NCBI GenBank assembly: GCA_024663395.1
Contig: JANFAH010000017.1
Location: 1,302,001 to 1,366,000, forward strand
Length of the DNA stretch: 64,000 bases
Direction of reading: 5' to 3'
Origin: Pisolithus tinctorius
Lineage: Eukaryota; Basidiomycota; Agaricomycetes; Boletales; Pisolithaceae
Shown here in pieces: positions 21,750 to 33,519 of this stretch (positions within the stretch are counted from its first letter, which is position 1; every line of letters begins with the position of its first letter). The notes under the pieces are model-generated. The model saw nothing but the letters and a program-made list of their open reading frames with translations. It was not told where the DNA came from and ran no database searches. The translations under genes were made by a program, and so were the position numbers.

Positions 21750-22371
21750 AGATGCATTGCACTTTGGGGCCATCGCAGGGAGCAAAATCACAAAGCTATG
21801 TAGAGGCATTTGGGATGGCTTTAAGGGCCATCCTCCAAATTTCTGGGGTTGGCTGCAGTGCAGACGGCAGTCATTGGGGATGGCGGAATGACATTTGAAT
21901 TTGATAGGAGCATCAGTGCAGCAGATTGCAATGGGGGATGTACAAATGCCCTGGGGGGGGGGGACTCAAAACAGAACAAAAGCTAGCTCGTTATTACATA
22001 ATAGGAGTTCAGTACAGGGAGGCATTTGTTTTATGTAGTGTCCCCTTAGAAATACAATATCTACGTACATATTCTTGTTAAAATTGAGATATTTGAAGGT
22101 GGCAGGCGATGAACTGTAGCTTGGGTCAGATTCAGCAAGCATATTTTGTATGGGAGGAAGACATACATGCATTACATTGTGTATGTACTTGGCATGGATG
22201 CAGAGGAATGATGCCAACTTTGTAGTGAAGTTGAGGTAGAGCTAGCATCCTACATGTTGTGTTTGGGCGCCCAAGCAACTGCAAGTTCTTCAGTGGGTCT
22301 ATTAGCATGCATGCATCTTATTTCCGTTGGTCGTGATGTGGAGGACGTGACTCCTGTCAGCTGGAGGGATG
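21750..22371. other. No gene seen; contains an oligo-G tract
   Basis: A run of G (about 21952-21963) lies in the middle. Short frames exist on both strands without motifs. I see no promoter, repeat or element end that I can support. Confidence 0.5.
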
Positions 22372-22572
22372 TCAGAGTATAGGTTGTAGTAAGGAGTAAT
22401 GATGGTTATGCACTTGCACGGTACGGGCAGATTGGAGACATAAGACTTGCTTGCAAGTCAAGAAGATGCATAAGTGAGATTTGCTCGCTTGAGTACACAG
22501 CATGACAAGATCAAACTCAGTGTCGACTTTGACGAAGTCCCCTTGGGATAGTAGATCTTCATGGATTGGCAT
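22372..22572 (-). pseudogene. Short protein-like fragment, function unknown
   Basis: Sixty-six codons (GDFVKVDTEFDLVMLCTQAS, then HLCIFLTCKQVLCLQSA) have the regular alternation of a beta-rich fold. The fragment stands alone between stops; neighbouring minus-strand pieces at 22668-23500 may belong to the same spliced or broken gene. No family is assigned. Confidence 0.3.
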
Positions 22573-22667
22573 TATTGTTCCATCTTCATTTCATTCCAAA
22601 ATCTCCACAGGCCTGTTCCATTCCCATGGGGGGCCTGGCAGTCTCGGATTGTGTGCATTTTGTGCAG

Positions 22668-23500
22668 TCACATCGTGCACCGGAGGGGGGTCCCAAGGTA
22701 GAGATTCTTGGGCCTCAAGTGGTCGCTGATGACCATGATTGGGAAACATGATAAGAAAAAGAAGGGCACATAGGGACATGCAATACCTTTGTAAAAACTT
22801 TCCTCTGCATGTGGAGATGGCTGCAGAACTGAGCAGACAGAAGTGGGACTTTGAGAACTTGGCTCGCAAAGGTCACCACGAGGTTCAAACGCTCGAGCTG
22901 GTTCCACCACGCAGTGGTATTCCCAGCACTGCACAGAGACAGGCTCTGTACTGCATATGTGGCTTTCACACAATCTCTGCCAATTTCTCAGAATTGTGGT
23001 GGTCTCTGAAAATATAAAACAAACCCATTCCAGTTTCCAAAATTGCCACCACAGAATTTGTCCAGGAAACCATAGATACAGACAGATACAGGGTACAATG
23101 CACTAAAGGGTTCAGGGATGGGCAGTGTCTTGTAGACGAGCAGGTGCGACCTCCTTTGATCAGCAGAGGTAGGATCTCAAGCAATAGTTGCCCACTTGAC
23201 CATATGGCTAAGGGAGGATGGGAAGGATTGCCATTGCTGTAGGTTGTCAACGAGCATGTGGCTGTGAATAATTGCTTTCAGGTCCTCTGGCCAGAGGTCT
23301 GCGCCAAGTAAGTGACCCAGTGATGGTAGGAAAGACATTGGGGGTATGGAGAGAAAAGACTGGCACAGTCCTTGATTATAAATGCGAGACTGGTGAAGCA
23401 TGATTGGTCCTAATATAAGAGAGCTGAAATTCCTATGGTCTAGGCGCCTCAGGACAGGGATGAAGTCGATGATGACATCACCATAGTGTTTGGATGGCAT
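22668..23500 (-). pseudogene. Unrecognised broken frames downstream of the Helitron helicase
   Basis: Minus-strand frames at 23500-23177 (RRLDHRNFSSLILGPIMLHQ) and 22973-22668 are open for about 100 codons each but in different frames and without known motifs. They lie just 3' of the helicase C-terminus, so they could be a captured gene inside the Helitron, an older resident gene, or chance. Confidence 0.3.
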
Positions 23501-23509
23501 TGGGAGTAG

Positions 23510-24034
23510 GTTGTGGCTGTTGCAGCATCAAGATTTGCCAGGCGCACCAATTCATTATGCAAATCGTGCTGCAAATGACCAAGGCATCAATGGGGTGAGA
23601 ATGATCGAAAGATGGCTAAGCCTGACAAGGAACGAGCACAAGATAACATAATGTATGCATGCTGCACACCTCTTGCACTGGCTAAATCGACGATAACCTT
23701 TTCAAGTGTTGTCCCTTGAGCTTTGTAATCAGTGAAGGCCCAGCCAGGTATTACCAGGACCTGGCACTGTGTAATCTGGAATCATCCTGCATGTTCAGAA
23801 AAGTAAGAGAACATACAGTTTTGAGGGAACACAGTGACAATGTGCAGGTCTTCTCCAGGCAACAGAAGGGTGGACACAGGAACTGCCACATATACACAGT
23901 GGATAATGCATTTACCATGGACTGTAGTACAAACAATGTCATGCACAGTCCCATGTGCATCATTTACGACTTTTCTGGTGACCAACAGATTTTCCAAGAT
24001 AAGGACAGGCATGCCTGGAAACAGAGGAAGCCGT
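23510..24034 (-). pseudogene. Helitron helicase C-terminal part
   Basis: Minus-strand sequence encodes PLFPGMPVLILENLLVTRKV (24030-23970), LLLPGEDLHIVTVFPQ, and after a frame break the PIF1-like C-terminal motifs VIPGWAFTDYKAQGTTLEKV (about 23757-23698) and VDLASARGVQHAYIMLS, then an Arg-finger-like region now reading CARSL. It continues the helicase at 24499-27747 across the LTR-B. A frame shift near 23755-23790 and a TGA near 23600 show it is dead. Confidence 0.75.
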
Positions 24035-24494
24035 TGTAGGGAACGAGTTCGAGTTCCCTAGGAGAATCCGTCTTGGTCAGGAGTTTAGGGGTGGAAGGAC
24101 TTGTTTTGTTTCTTGCCTTTGTTTTTGTGTTTGTACCCCTGGACTTGGTGGCGAGCAGCTGCATTGCTGACTAAGCACGTGCGCTGTGTTCATGCGAGTT
24201 CAGTTTACCATACAGCAATCCATGTACAGGCCCTCAGTAGCAGGGTGATCTTGTCTCACATTTTGGCGAGTTTTCAAAGTTAGATTTATTACTTTGGGGA
24301 GTACCCAAAGGGCCAGGAGGACTGGCAAGAGCTATCAGACAGACAGAGTTAAGTATTCCATTTGAGTTCGCATTTTTTACATTTTTACTACACTTCTTTT
24401 TCTCAAAACAGGACCTCCCTTTTGGGTCGAGCACTAAACTTGCCCATTACTGACTATTACTATTTAGAGGGTTATCATATTACCTATTCCTACA
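24035..24494 (+). repeat. Solo LTR, family B, copy 2, inside the Helitron helicase
   Basis: A 460-bp block with ends TGTAGGGAAC and TTCCTACA. The 4-bp flanks are CCGT (left) and CTGT (right): a target duplication with one CpG-to-TpG change. Deleting the LTR and one flank rejoins the helicase frame (EYLA-R-LPLFPG), with the duplicated CpG forming the Arg codon. Compared with copy 1 it keeps CG where copy 1 has CA or TG (AACGAGTTCGAG against AACAAGTTTGAG). Confidence 0.93.
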
Positions 24495-24498
24495 CTGT

Positions 24499-27400
24499 GC
24501 AAGGTATTCCTTAGATTCTTTTGGCCGAACCAATGCTAATCAATCGTCTTCTTCGCCCGTCAGGCATTCTCCATCACAGAAATGTTTGGCATAACAGTAT
24601 TCAAACAGTTGACCAGTACTACAAGCAAAAAACTTCGCCATTTCTTCGTTCCAACGATCGTGCAGGTGCCACTCTCTGAAAACGATTGGGGCCTCAGTGA
24701 ACTGTTGGAATTCATGTTTGTCCTTTTTATGCAATTCGGTGAGTAGCCTTTGTTGGAGATAATGCAAATCGGAAGGCTGGCTGATGCTGGACATGTCTGC
24801 AGAGCCCAATCTAATGCAGGCAAGCATCTCGATGAACATAGGGTCTGTTTTTGCTCGTTCATTTTGAACGAGCTGTACAACATGTGTTAAAGACCTCCAT
24901 AGAAATGCACCAAATAGTCGCCACTGAGATTTCACTGTTTCAAATGTACACCTTGTTAAGTTATTTACCACAGCATGTGAATATAATGCAGTACCATTTA
25001 CAGGACAGAGCTGGGCCATATTGCCAGTGAAGATGACATTGACCCCACCAAAGGGCAGATCCTTTTTGGTCGGATCCCCAGCTTTGGCCAGACTAATTTG
25101 ACTTGCAATGTCAGACAGAAGCTCTGCAGAGACCATCAAAACCTCATCCAAAACTAGATATGAAACATTGCACCAAATGTCCTGCAATTCATCCATGTCC
25201 ATGTTATGCTCATTACAACCCTGCTGCTGACCTTTCCAGTCCTTGCTAAAGGAGCATGTGTTCATGAGTGTGAGTGCATGAATTGTGAAACCATCTATGA
25301 GGCAGGCCACACTACCCATTGGTGCACTCAACAGGATTTCTCAGGAACGTCCCTGTTGTGTAAACATGTCCACAATGGCTCTAATAAGGTGGCTCTTACC
25401 AGAGCCTGCAATACCCGTAATGAACATCAACATCTGTTCCAGATCGTGCTGCAACATATGCTCGATTATTATTGTGAAGGCATGTCTTTGCTCAGGATTG
25501 TCTTGCAAGGTCCACTTGGAAACCATCTCTGACACAAAACTTTGGATTTCACAGTCATTGGTTGTGTCCTCTGCAGACAGTCGCTCCCTTTGGACAGACT
25601 CTACAGAGAGAGAAGCCACATTCCCCTCCACAGTTGTATGTGGGTGTTTCCGGATCCTTGAGCTTTCATTGATATTTGACTCGTCCTCTTGTGAACATCT
25701 TTGAGGTCTCTTTCGCTTTCGCTGTGAAGTCATGTATGTATTGTGGAGTGTTATCTGATCCTCGAGATTAGCACTGACTTCCATAACCTGTCCCTCCACA
25801 GTATGGGATCGCCTGTTCGAACATTCCTGCCCACAAAGAGCACAAGACATAGAAATTATGTCCATTTCATTCTGAGGTGGCCCCACCATGCCATGCCCAC
25901 CTGAATCGTCCGAAATCAATGCTTGCATGTCAACCTCGATTGCATAGTCCAAAGCAGAATCTTGAATGAGAGCTTCCCTCAACAGCTCAACATCATATTC
26001 ATGTGGCTTCTGTACACAGAAACCTGTGGACGCATTGCCATGGGAAGTCTTTGTAGTATAATCCCCTCGCACAATGTCCCTCACGTCCTTACATTCCAAT
26101 TCAATTAGGAAATTTGAGATAATCTGAGAGGACCATTTGGAGAAATGGTAAGTGTCAAATGCCTCCATCCAACAGGAATAATTCTGAAGCAACTCGGAAG
26201 GATTCTGCCAAGGTCGGAACAAAAGTAACATCACATGACAGAAATTCTCCATGTGGTAGTCCGATTTTCGTGGTAGAGGAATAGACTCCCCTAGCAGAAC
26301 TGGCACGATGAAGGTGTTGCAAATGCAGAGTTTGTGCGTTGCAAGCTGCGGATGGGTGTCATTAACAAACCTTGCATGTAATCTATGAGAATATGCCAGG
26401 TGCTCTGTAGTTCCAAAGCAGGCTTCATCTGCGTTCCCTGTGCATTGTTTGGGTGCAGCCTCTCTGGAACTTGACAAATGCTTGACCTTCTGCATTTGCT
26501 CCAGAAACTGCCATAAACACATCCCCTCGAATGGAGGAGCTGTAGGTCGCATTAAATAATCAAGAGTGTCCAACACCACAGACAGTGAACCCCCAGTTGT
26601 ATGTGCTGTGCATGTAGAGCCATAAAGATTCCCAGGACAATTGAGGGTGCTCCCTCTTTCGCAGTCACAATCACCATCAACGTGCCACTCATGTGCAATT
26701 GCGATATCCATGAATTCGTGAAAATGTACAGTGCGGAATTCATGAGCTGTATAATAATCTCCACCACCAATCAAGTAACTCATAACTTGTTGATGTGAGA
26801 CCTCACACCTACCCATCATGGCATTAACTGTCTTCGTTAACAGATTTCATTCATGCACAGAAGACAAAGATTCGATGTCATTTGAGAATAGCTTCTGATG
26901 GCTGTCAATGGCTGTGTGGATGGCTTGAAGCCCCACATGAACCTGTAAATCGTTCTTGGTAATATAATTGCTGATGTAGTAAGTCAATGCTTTCGCTGCA
27001 ACTCTGGAGCCCACACACTTGATATCCATATTACACTGCAGAAGAAACAAGGTAATGTCATTATAGTTGTTTATATGTGGATGAAGTTGACAAAGGACAA
27101 TAGACTGCGTCTCTGGATTGATGGAGGACTGCATCCATATGGAACCATCAATTTGCATACAACAATTTTCATCCCTGGGCTCCTCTCCAGGCCGAAGATG
27201 TTTAAAACAAGTTGGTGTATGTTTGTGCCAGTTACATTCAATAGCAAGACATCGCATGAACTCCTGAAAGGCATCCATGAAAGCATCATCATCATGCTCT
27301 ACAATCTGAGGGGGGAGTTGTAAATGAGCATCACGATCAACACCTTGTCATACAGGTTTGACAGGATTTGTTTCCATGGGATCAACACTATCAGGTGTCA

Positions 27401-27747
27401 TTCCTGGCAGCTCGCATTTAATGAGATCCTCTAACCATTGGAAAAGCAGGCCTTCAAAATGTTCATTGTCCATTATCATTGACTGCAAACATTCTGGATT
27501 TGGATGGCCCTTGACCCACAGCAACATATGACAATGTAACATCCCTCTTCCCTGAGCTTCCACCATGCCATAGTACCCAGAGCATTTCCCAAACAGACCC
27601 ACCCCTTTGTTGTATTTCACAATGATATCTATAAATCCTCGAATAACAACATCAAATGCCTTAGCTGTGGCAGTGGGATGTGAAGCAACAAAGACTGCTT
27701 GTTCATAAGCACTCAACTCACGCCACTGAGTAACCTCCATTCCACCA
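24499..27747 (-). pseudogene. Helitron Rep C-terminal part and PIF1 helicase
   Basis: A single minus-strand frame, broken only by TGA codons at 27348, 26847, 25341 and 24540. Rep: RGMLHCHMLLWVKGHPNP is the HUH-type two-His motif, with upstream GLFGKCSGYYGMVEAQG. Helicase: Walker A GIAGSGKSHLI (near 25375), Walker B YLVLDEVLMVS (near 25150), motif III FGGVNVIFTGNMAQLCP. At each TGA an Arg CGA fits the context (for example GRS-x-EILLSAP). The enzyme would nick and unwind DNA for rolling-circle transposition; as found it is not translatable. Confidence 0.85.
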
Positions 27748-27750
27748 TAA

Positions 27751-27786
27751 GAGCCAGTTCGGAAACTGGAAATTCTGCAGAAGTCC
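27751..27786 (+). repeat. Harbinger left terminal inverted repeat
   Basis: Starts GAGCCAGTTCGGAAACTGG. It matches the inverse of 30992-31027 except at two places: CG here against CA there, and TG here against CA there. Both are CpG-type differences. Confidence 0.92.
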
Positions 27787-28000
27787 TTTGAATTGCAAAA
27801 CTTACACAAATAAAGAAAGTTGATTAGGACAATGATTTCAGACTCAGATTGAAGCTCTGTTTGAAAACAACCTCTCCTTGATTGCTATGGATCTCGACTA
27901 TTATGATTGTGATCTGGACCATCTTCGGCTCGCCTGGGTTTCTGTTGCATCTCTTGTAGCTCTTGCAACCCAATATACACTTGACACCCTTTCTCGCCCA

Positions 28001-29367
28001 ATGCCTCCCAAGTCCTCTGGTCCAAAAGCTTTGTGGAACCCTGCAGAAGTTGATGCGCTCATCAAATACCTTCATTGCCATCGCTTTGAAGCAGGAGACA
28101 ATGGGAACTTCAAATCTAATTTGTATACCTCTGCTGCTGCGCATATATCCGAATTCCTCACAGAAGGGCTGCCAAAAACTAGAGATATGGTGAAAAATAA
28201 GTGGGTCTCACATGTAAGCAACGTTGTCATTGTAATTGTCCAAGGATGCTGATTGCCTTGATCTTTAGATTCGGAGGATTTATCATGATATTGAGGGATA
28301 TCGCCTCAAGTCTGGGTGTCATTGGGACAACACATGTGGGGCTGGAGTACAGGGCACATTTGATGAGCAGGTATTTGATGATTGTGTGAAGGTATTTTAT
28401 CCGTCCAACATATTCATCGATGTTGAACTGATAAATATCTTCGTTCATATAGACTTTTCCCCAGATTCGTCCCTTCAAACAGTCTGGGTGGTAGTACTAC
28501 AACCTTGTGGCTGACATAATCCCTAACAGTGGTGCACATGGTACCAATGCATTTACTCCAAGTACCTCCCAGATTGCTACCAGTTCTGTGGGCAACAACA
28601 CTGAAAACCTGCCTGCACTTGATGGAGAACAACAAGAGACCAGCGCACCTCCCCCCCTGGAACCAACTGCTACCGACACCCCTGAACCTCCCCAGGGCAT
28701 CTCTGAGTGGCGCAAGTCACTACCCAGGGACGATTTTGCCCTCCCCTCATCCCCTCCACATCCCATTCTTAGGACATCTGATGTGCAGTCCAGTGCAGCA
28801 TCCCAACAGACCCAGCCCACCCCCAGCATTCCACCATCCAGTTTCGGGAGATCTGATGCACAATCCAGCATGTCCACCTCCACTTCACTATCCAGCTCCA
28901 CAAAGTGCTCCCATATGACAATGGAAGGTGACAACGAAGCAACATCTGCATTCCCTTTTGCCAACACATCTGATATTTCTGTCTCCACTCCCAACAAGCA
29001 TGTGCAACTTTCATTGGCCATGGACTCCACTAGGAGCTCCCATTCCCGCCATTCCAACAAAGTGCCTGGTGTGTCAGACCTGATGGCAGCAGGTCTTCAA
29101 GGCTCAATCAATTATCTGACATCATCAATCAACATGTTGCTGACCTCGGCTGTCGAGCAAGCTTCCACCACATGCACACGCACAATCCACTTACTTGATG
29201 GGGAAGACAAGGACTTTCCCTGGAATTTATGGGCATTTGTCCGATCTGCAATCGCCCAAAGCCTGGGCTTCGCTGATGTATATCTGACTACCCCCAACAA
29301 GGAAGATCACTTGGAGTATGTTGAGTTCAAGTACCAACTTAAGTTCAGGGTCAGTGGGAGTAAATAG
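28001..29367 (+). pseudogene. Harbinger Myb/SANT-like DNA-binding protein, spliced
   Basis: The ATG at 28001 opens a Myb/SANT-like domain: ALWNPAEVDALIKYLHCH, then GNFKSNLYTSAAAHISEFL and KTRDMVKNKWVS. After an intron the SGCHWDN pattern continues (near 28305), then PFKQSGW before the long last exon from about 28497 to 29367. That exon begins YYNLVADIIPNSGAHGTNAF, has a Ser/Thr/Pro-rich middle and ends in an acidic-hydrophobic module (DFPWNLWAFVRSAIAQ). In Harbinger elements such a protein helps the transposase enter the nucleus and bind the ends. A TAG at 28488-28490, between SGW and YYN, either marks an intron end or breaks the gene; exon limits are inferred. Confidence 0.7.
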
Positions 29368-29509
29368 TACTCGCATATGTAGCTTCCAATTATACTTTGT
29401 ATCCATTGATTGTGGCATTTCCTTATTTTTTTTTGCTTCTTAAACATTGTGCGATGAAGAAAACAGATGTATAGCAGTAATAAGAGATGTGTGACAGTAA
29501 AAAAAACTA

Positions 29510-30855
29510 CTACAAAGACATATCATCAGCGCTGCTTGCTGAACCACTGTCATCGTCCAATGATGCCATGTTGCCCTCATGAATCAGATCCTGGTAAGCA
29601 TCCCACATTTGTTGCACAATCTGATCACACAGGGCACGAGCTGCATGCAGCGCATGCACATCAGTACTGTCAGTGTCTTCAGTTTCTGCCATTGATGCGT
29701 CCAATCCTCTGCCTCTGCCCTCCTGAACCTCATGATCTTCTCCCACCACAGGACCCTCATCAGTATCATAAGTGCAGATAAAATTGTGAATTGCACATAG
29801 TGCAGCTGGAATTCAGGCTTGGATTTGTATGTTGTATTCAGGACTGAGGAGGAGGATTCAAAAATGCCACTTGATCACACCAAAAATGTGCTCAATTACA
29901 TTTCGAGTGGATGAATGGTGTAGGTTGAATAGTTCTTCCTTGTTTCTGGGCCTGCTCAGTTTAGCACAGTAATACTACACGTAGAAATGTTGCACGCACC
30001 TCAATTGTGTATGATGCCACTCAGCAAGGTGGTAGTGGATACCACAGTAGGGGACCAAGAGTTCCAGGTGGTGGGGGAAGCCGGCATCTGCAAGGAAATA
30101 CTTACCCTCAGGAATGACCAAATCTTTTGAGCATGCATCTTGGTAAATGCATGCATCTGTTGCCGAACCCTCCCATCCAGTGATGGCATATGTGAACTTG
30201 AGTTTGAAGTTGCAGGCAAATAGGCAGTTTTGCAAGATGAAGCCTTTGCAATTGCAATAAGGTGCCTGGTCATTTGCTCCCAGCACAGCATGGATATGGC
30301 TTCCATCCAGTGCACCAATCACATCCTGGAAGAACAGCCAAAACCTTGGATCCTCTCTAATTCCAGACTGAACCTCATCCACAGCAGGCATGTGAACATA
30401 CACATTGTAGAACAGCGACGAGGAAAAAATGAAAATGAATTTGCAGAAGTATCTGTATGAGCCAAACATCAGTTACAGGAGAACAATCAGTCTACTAAAT
30501 GGATGTACTGAGAAATTGTGTTGTTCGAATGCTGAAAGTGCTCGCCGATGTGCCTGATAGATAGACCAGTGATGCTCGTGTATAGGAAGATCACCAGCTG
30601 TTCTTCGAGTGAAACGAATTGAGAATTTCCATGGCCCATCTCTTGAAGATGGCCCACAAGGAGTGCGAACACATTGGCATGTATGCCAAGTTCACATTGG
30701 ATGCATTCCCAGTGACCAGTAAGAAGTTTGATGACCCAGCCTTCACCAGTAAGGGCCGAAGTATGGTATGGTTCTGGTCTCTTTCTGATCAGAGTGGCTT
30801 GTTGAGCGGTAGCACAAACGATGATGCTGACGATGAGACCCATATACTGGATCAT
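29510..30855 (-). pseudogene. PIF/Harbinger DDE transposase
   Basis: The N-terminal part (30855-30487) has a helix-turn-helix look (EEQLVIFLYTSITGLSIRHI). After an intron-like gap the DDE core follows: DVIGALDGSHIHAV (first Asp), TYAITGWEGSATDACI, GKYFLADAGFPHH (second Asp) and GIHYHLAEWH. The third acidic region lies left of 29975 (KEELFNLHHSSTRNVIEHIFGV). Two TGA codons near 29870 and 29815 fall where CGA (Arg) fits (HF-x-ILL, QA-x-IPAAL), and a frame break is present near 29975. It cuts and joins DNA at TAA targets. The stop at 29510 fits the natural end. Confidence 0.8.
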
Positions 30856-30991
30856 GCGTTGTCAGCAAAGTTCCTCGAAGCCACTATCATCAACAGCCTC
30901 ATCCATAATGACGATAAGCTGAGGCTGACATGATTCAAACTCAGAGCTGGCAACGATCCAGACAGCCAAACATACACAAACTATCAAAGAC

Positions 30992-31027
30992 GGACTTCTG
31001 CAGAATTTCTGGTTTCTGAACTGGCTC
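30992..31027 (-). repeat. Harbinger right terminal inverted repeat
   Basis: On the minus strand it starts GAGCCAGTTCAGAAACCAG. It pairs with 27751-27786 over 36 bases with mismatches only at two CpG-derived positions. TAA follows immediately on the plus strand. Confidence 0.92.
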
Positions 31028-31030
31028 TAA

Positions 31031-33255
31031 TGAGTGATGAGGAAATTGGTTGTGTCATGTGGATTCAAGGTAAGAAAGAATGCAGGGGTGCCTAGTCACT
31101 GTGTCAAAGACCGGATTTCATTGCGACGACACAACTTATATCCATCACTACCAGGCAATGACCAACATATCACATTCAGTTCCTGAAACAAATGCAATGC
31201 CCTCTTCTCACCCACAGAGTCCATGTGCACCTTAGGATTCTGTTCCAATTTCTCAGCCAACAATATTATATTTGTCTCTGCCTCCTGGACATCATTCACA
31301 AGGCTGTGTCGCCATGCAGACAGTATGCAAAACACAGTGTTCTCACTCGTGGCCCGTTTCTGCAAAATGTTCCAACATATGAAGGGGAAAGTTGCGTCCC
31401 ATGCAAAGGGGGAGTCAACCTGCTGCAGCAGATTTCTGCACTGACAATGAAATGAAATTTGTTGATCTGGACATCAAGCTGGATGGTTAAAGGCACCGAT
31501 GCCCCATGGATCCAAGTGAGGAAAGACTGCAGTCATAAAGCCTGGCATGTTCTCATTCATCATCTCAGAACCTGTCTGACTCACTAGAAATTTTTTGTGA
31601 CTCAGTGCATGAGCCAAAGCCATTGCCTTCATGGCTCACCATGAATGCTCGGAGTGATCACCATCTGTATAAGCAACCATCTCAGTAACCAGGTCAACTG
31701 CCAGTGCAGACCAGACTATTTGGTCATCAGCTCCCGCAGACTCGCTCCCATTCCAAAGGTGTGTTATCTCTATCCCTTGCAACACACCTGTATCCTCATC
31801 ACCACCCACCAGTGATGCCAAATTCTCTGCACTAAAGGTGATGCCCCTTTCGGAATATCATTCATTATTTGATATTAACCACTCAATCATACATTTCACC
31901 CTAGCCCTGCTAACAAGCACCAGGGGAAACTTTCGCAGGGCATCCACACTTGGACGAAACATGCCACCTGCAAACACGACACAGACAGCCCCATGCAGAT
32001 CACCTGGTGGTGGCGGGAGGACTTTTGACAATGCCATGGGGTCCTGAGGCAACAAAGCCACAACCCCTCTGTTGAAACACTGACTAGCTTCCTCCGGAAC
32101 ACACCCCCCTCAAATGCTTTTAGTTTGGTAATGATGAGTAATAACTGTAGCACAACAGGCTGCGACAAGCATTAACTCCAAAGAACTCGCAGACCCAATA
32201 CTATCTTGAACCTCCTGCGGCAACTCCACATGCATGTAATATTGAAAGTTAGCCATTGCGTCCTTCGGTTGCAGGGGTGTCCTCACCATCAACAGCTTGT
32301 GACATGATAAGCACATCCATACATGCACAACGTCATGTAAACAATGCATCCCATGCGGACAAAGAATGGCCCCACTGTATTTTGCTAAATTGTATGTCTG
32401 AGGAAGACATGCCAGAGGTAACCAATCATTTCTCAAAACAGAAAGCATCTCTGTAGTTGGAAACACATCTACAAGATCCCTGCAGGAAACCATCTGAGCA
32501 CACACAGCACAGTCGTCCTCTGCAAGGTGCTGTGGCGAGATGTTTTTTTGCCAATCTCGGATAATGTTGAGCTTCTCACTCATCATGACTATTGGCAGAT
32601 AACTAGATCGCACTCATCCATCCATTGTTGTGTGCTGCCATTGGGCCTGCGTCTCCCCCCACTGAATAGCCCTGACATCTGCGAGATTTCTCTCTAATGA
32701 AACCACAGGTGAAAGTGCCGGTGCAAGGCACTGTCCATGCCTTGCAGTTTTTAGCTGTCAAAACACATACAATAGAGATGGACAACTTGTGCTACACTCA
32801 TGACCATGAAGGGCATCCATGCAGACAAGATGTCGCAAATGTTGTTGCAAAAACAGGCCATGGTATTCTGCAATAGATTTAATAGCCTTCAATGTCAAGT
32901 AGGGGAACTGTTCCATGAACTCCTGGACAGAGGTTGCATGACAGACCAGCAGCAGTCCTCTAGGGTACATGGACCCTATGCTAAGATCATTGTGCTCTGT
33001 AATGCACTCCAACACATACTCACATCGCAAAAACTCGTAGCTCATAGCAACATCATCACTGACTCCAGCGATGTCTATACACAAGTGATGCACGTCACTG
33101 TCCATGACACGTAGCACAGTATGCCTGTAAGCAGTTTGCACAACGTTCTGAAATGTGACATACAAACCCCAACATTCCCAAAAACCCCCAACCCTCTCTT
33201 GCACATGACCAGAGTTAACAGTCTGGTATGATCGTAGATGACAAAGAGTTTGCAA
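31031..33255 (-). pseudogene. Helitron N-terminal region and start of Rep
   Basis: One minus-strand frame with TGA stops at 32758, near 32614, 32110, near 31857, 31636, near 31480 and 31096. It encodes an N-terminal Cys/His-bearing region (HLVCMDALHGHECSTSC, CAVCAQ, CPHGMHCLHDVVHVWMCLSC), a middle domain seen in Helitron proteins (FAWDATFPFICWNILQKRA) and the start of Rep (LPGSDGYKLCRRNEIRSL, then GTPAFFLTLNPHD). It joins the downstream frame if the Harbinger is removed. Apart from TGA codons it looks intact, so decay seems dominated by one mutation type. Confidence 0.75.
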
Positions 33256-33519
33256 ACCTGGGCCTAACAGTGTCCAGGAATAATATTCAGGAGTTTGTCA
33301 AGAGTATCAATGCATGCATTCGGTATTAGGACTTGCAGAGAAAGTCCAGCGATGTTGACTAAGCGGAGTCACATGACCACTCTGTGTGTCATGGCCGCAT
33401 GCACTCAAGTACTACATACTGATGACTCTAGTGTTGCAGGCTGTCTGCTCAAGATCATGACAATCAGATACAAAGAATGTGGTGAACAAGGTACCATATG
33501 GAAGCTACCATGACTATGA

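Larger units (their letters stand above)
27751..31027. mobile_element. Complete PIF/Harbinger DNA transposon (TAA duplications)
   Basis: The 3,277-bp element has 36-bp terminal inverted repeats and is flanked by TAA on both sides (27748-27750 and 31028-31030), the family's 3-bp target. It carries two convergent genes: a Myb/SANT-like protein (+) and a DDE transposase (-), the two-gene layout typical of the group. It sits inside the Helitron Rep domain between LITH and YGGMEV; precise removal restores the frame. Both genes carry disabling changes, so it is probably no longer autonomous. Confidence 0.93.
23501..33255 (-). mobile_element. Decayed autonomous Helitron, with two nested insertions
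   Basis: From right to left on the minus strand: a Cys-containing N-terminal region (33255-31600), the Rep domain split by a Harbinger element, and a PIF1-family helicase split by an LTR-B. Removing the Harbinger (3,277 bp plus 3-bp duplication) and the LTR-B (460 bp plus 4-bp duplication) brings all pieces into one frame. The stops I found in that frame are TGA. Helitrons move by rolling-circle replication using Rep-helicase. I could not identify the 5' TC or 3' CTRR ends, so the limits given are those of the coding region. Confidence 0.8.

Noticed and set aside
21952..21963. Oligo-G tract as telomeric or G-quadruplex element
   Set aside because: A single short run with no repeated G-blocks nearby; no support.
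28497..29060. Minus-strand 187-codon frame over the Myb-like gene
   Set aside because: Shadow of the Ser/Pro-rich last exon on the plus strand; no motif.
30984..31080. A separate plus-strand exon right of the Harbinger transposase
   Set aside because: The open stretch is the Harbinger terminal repeat plus the antisense of Helitron Rep (GTPAFFLTLNPHD on the minus strand).
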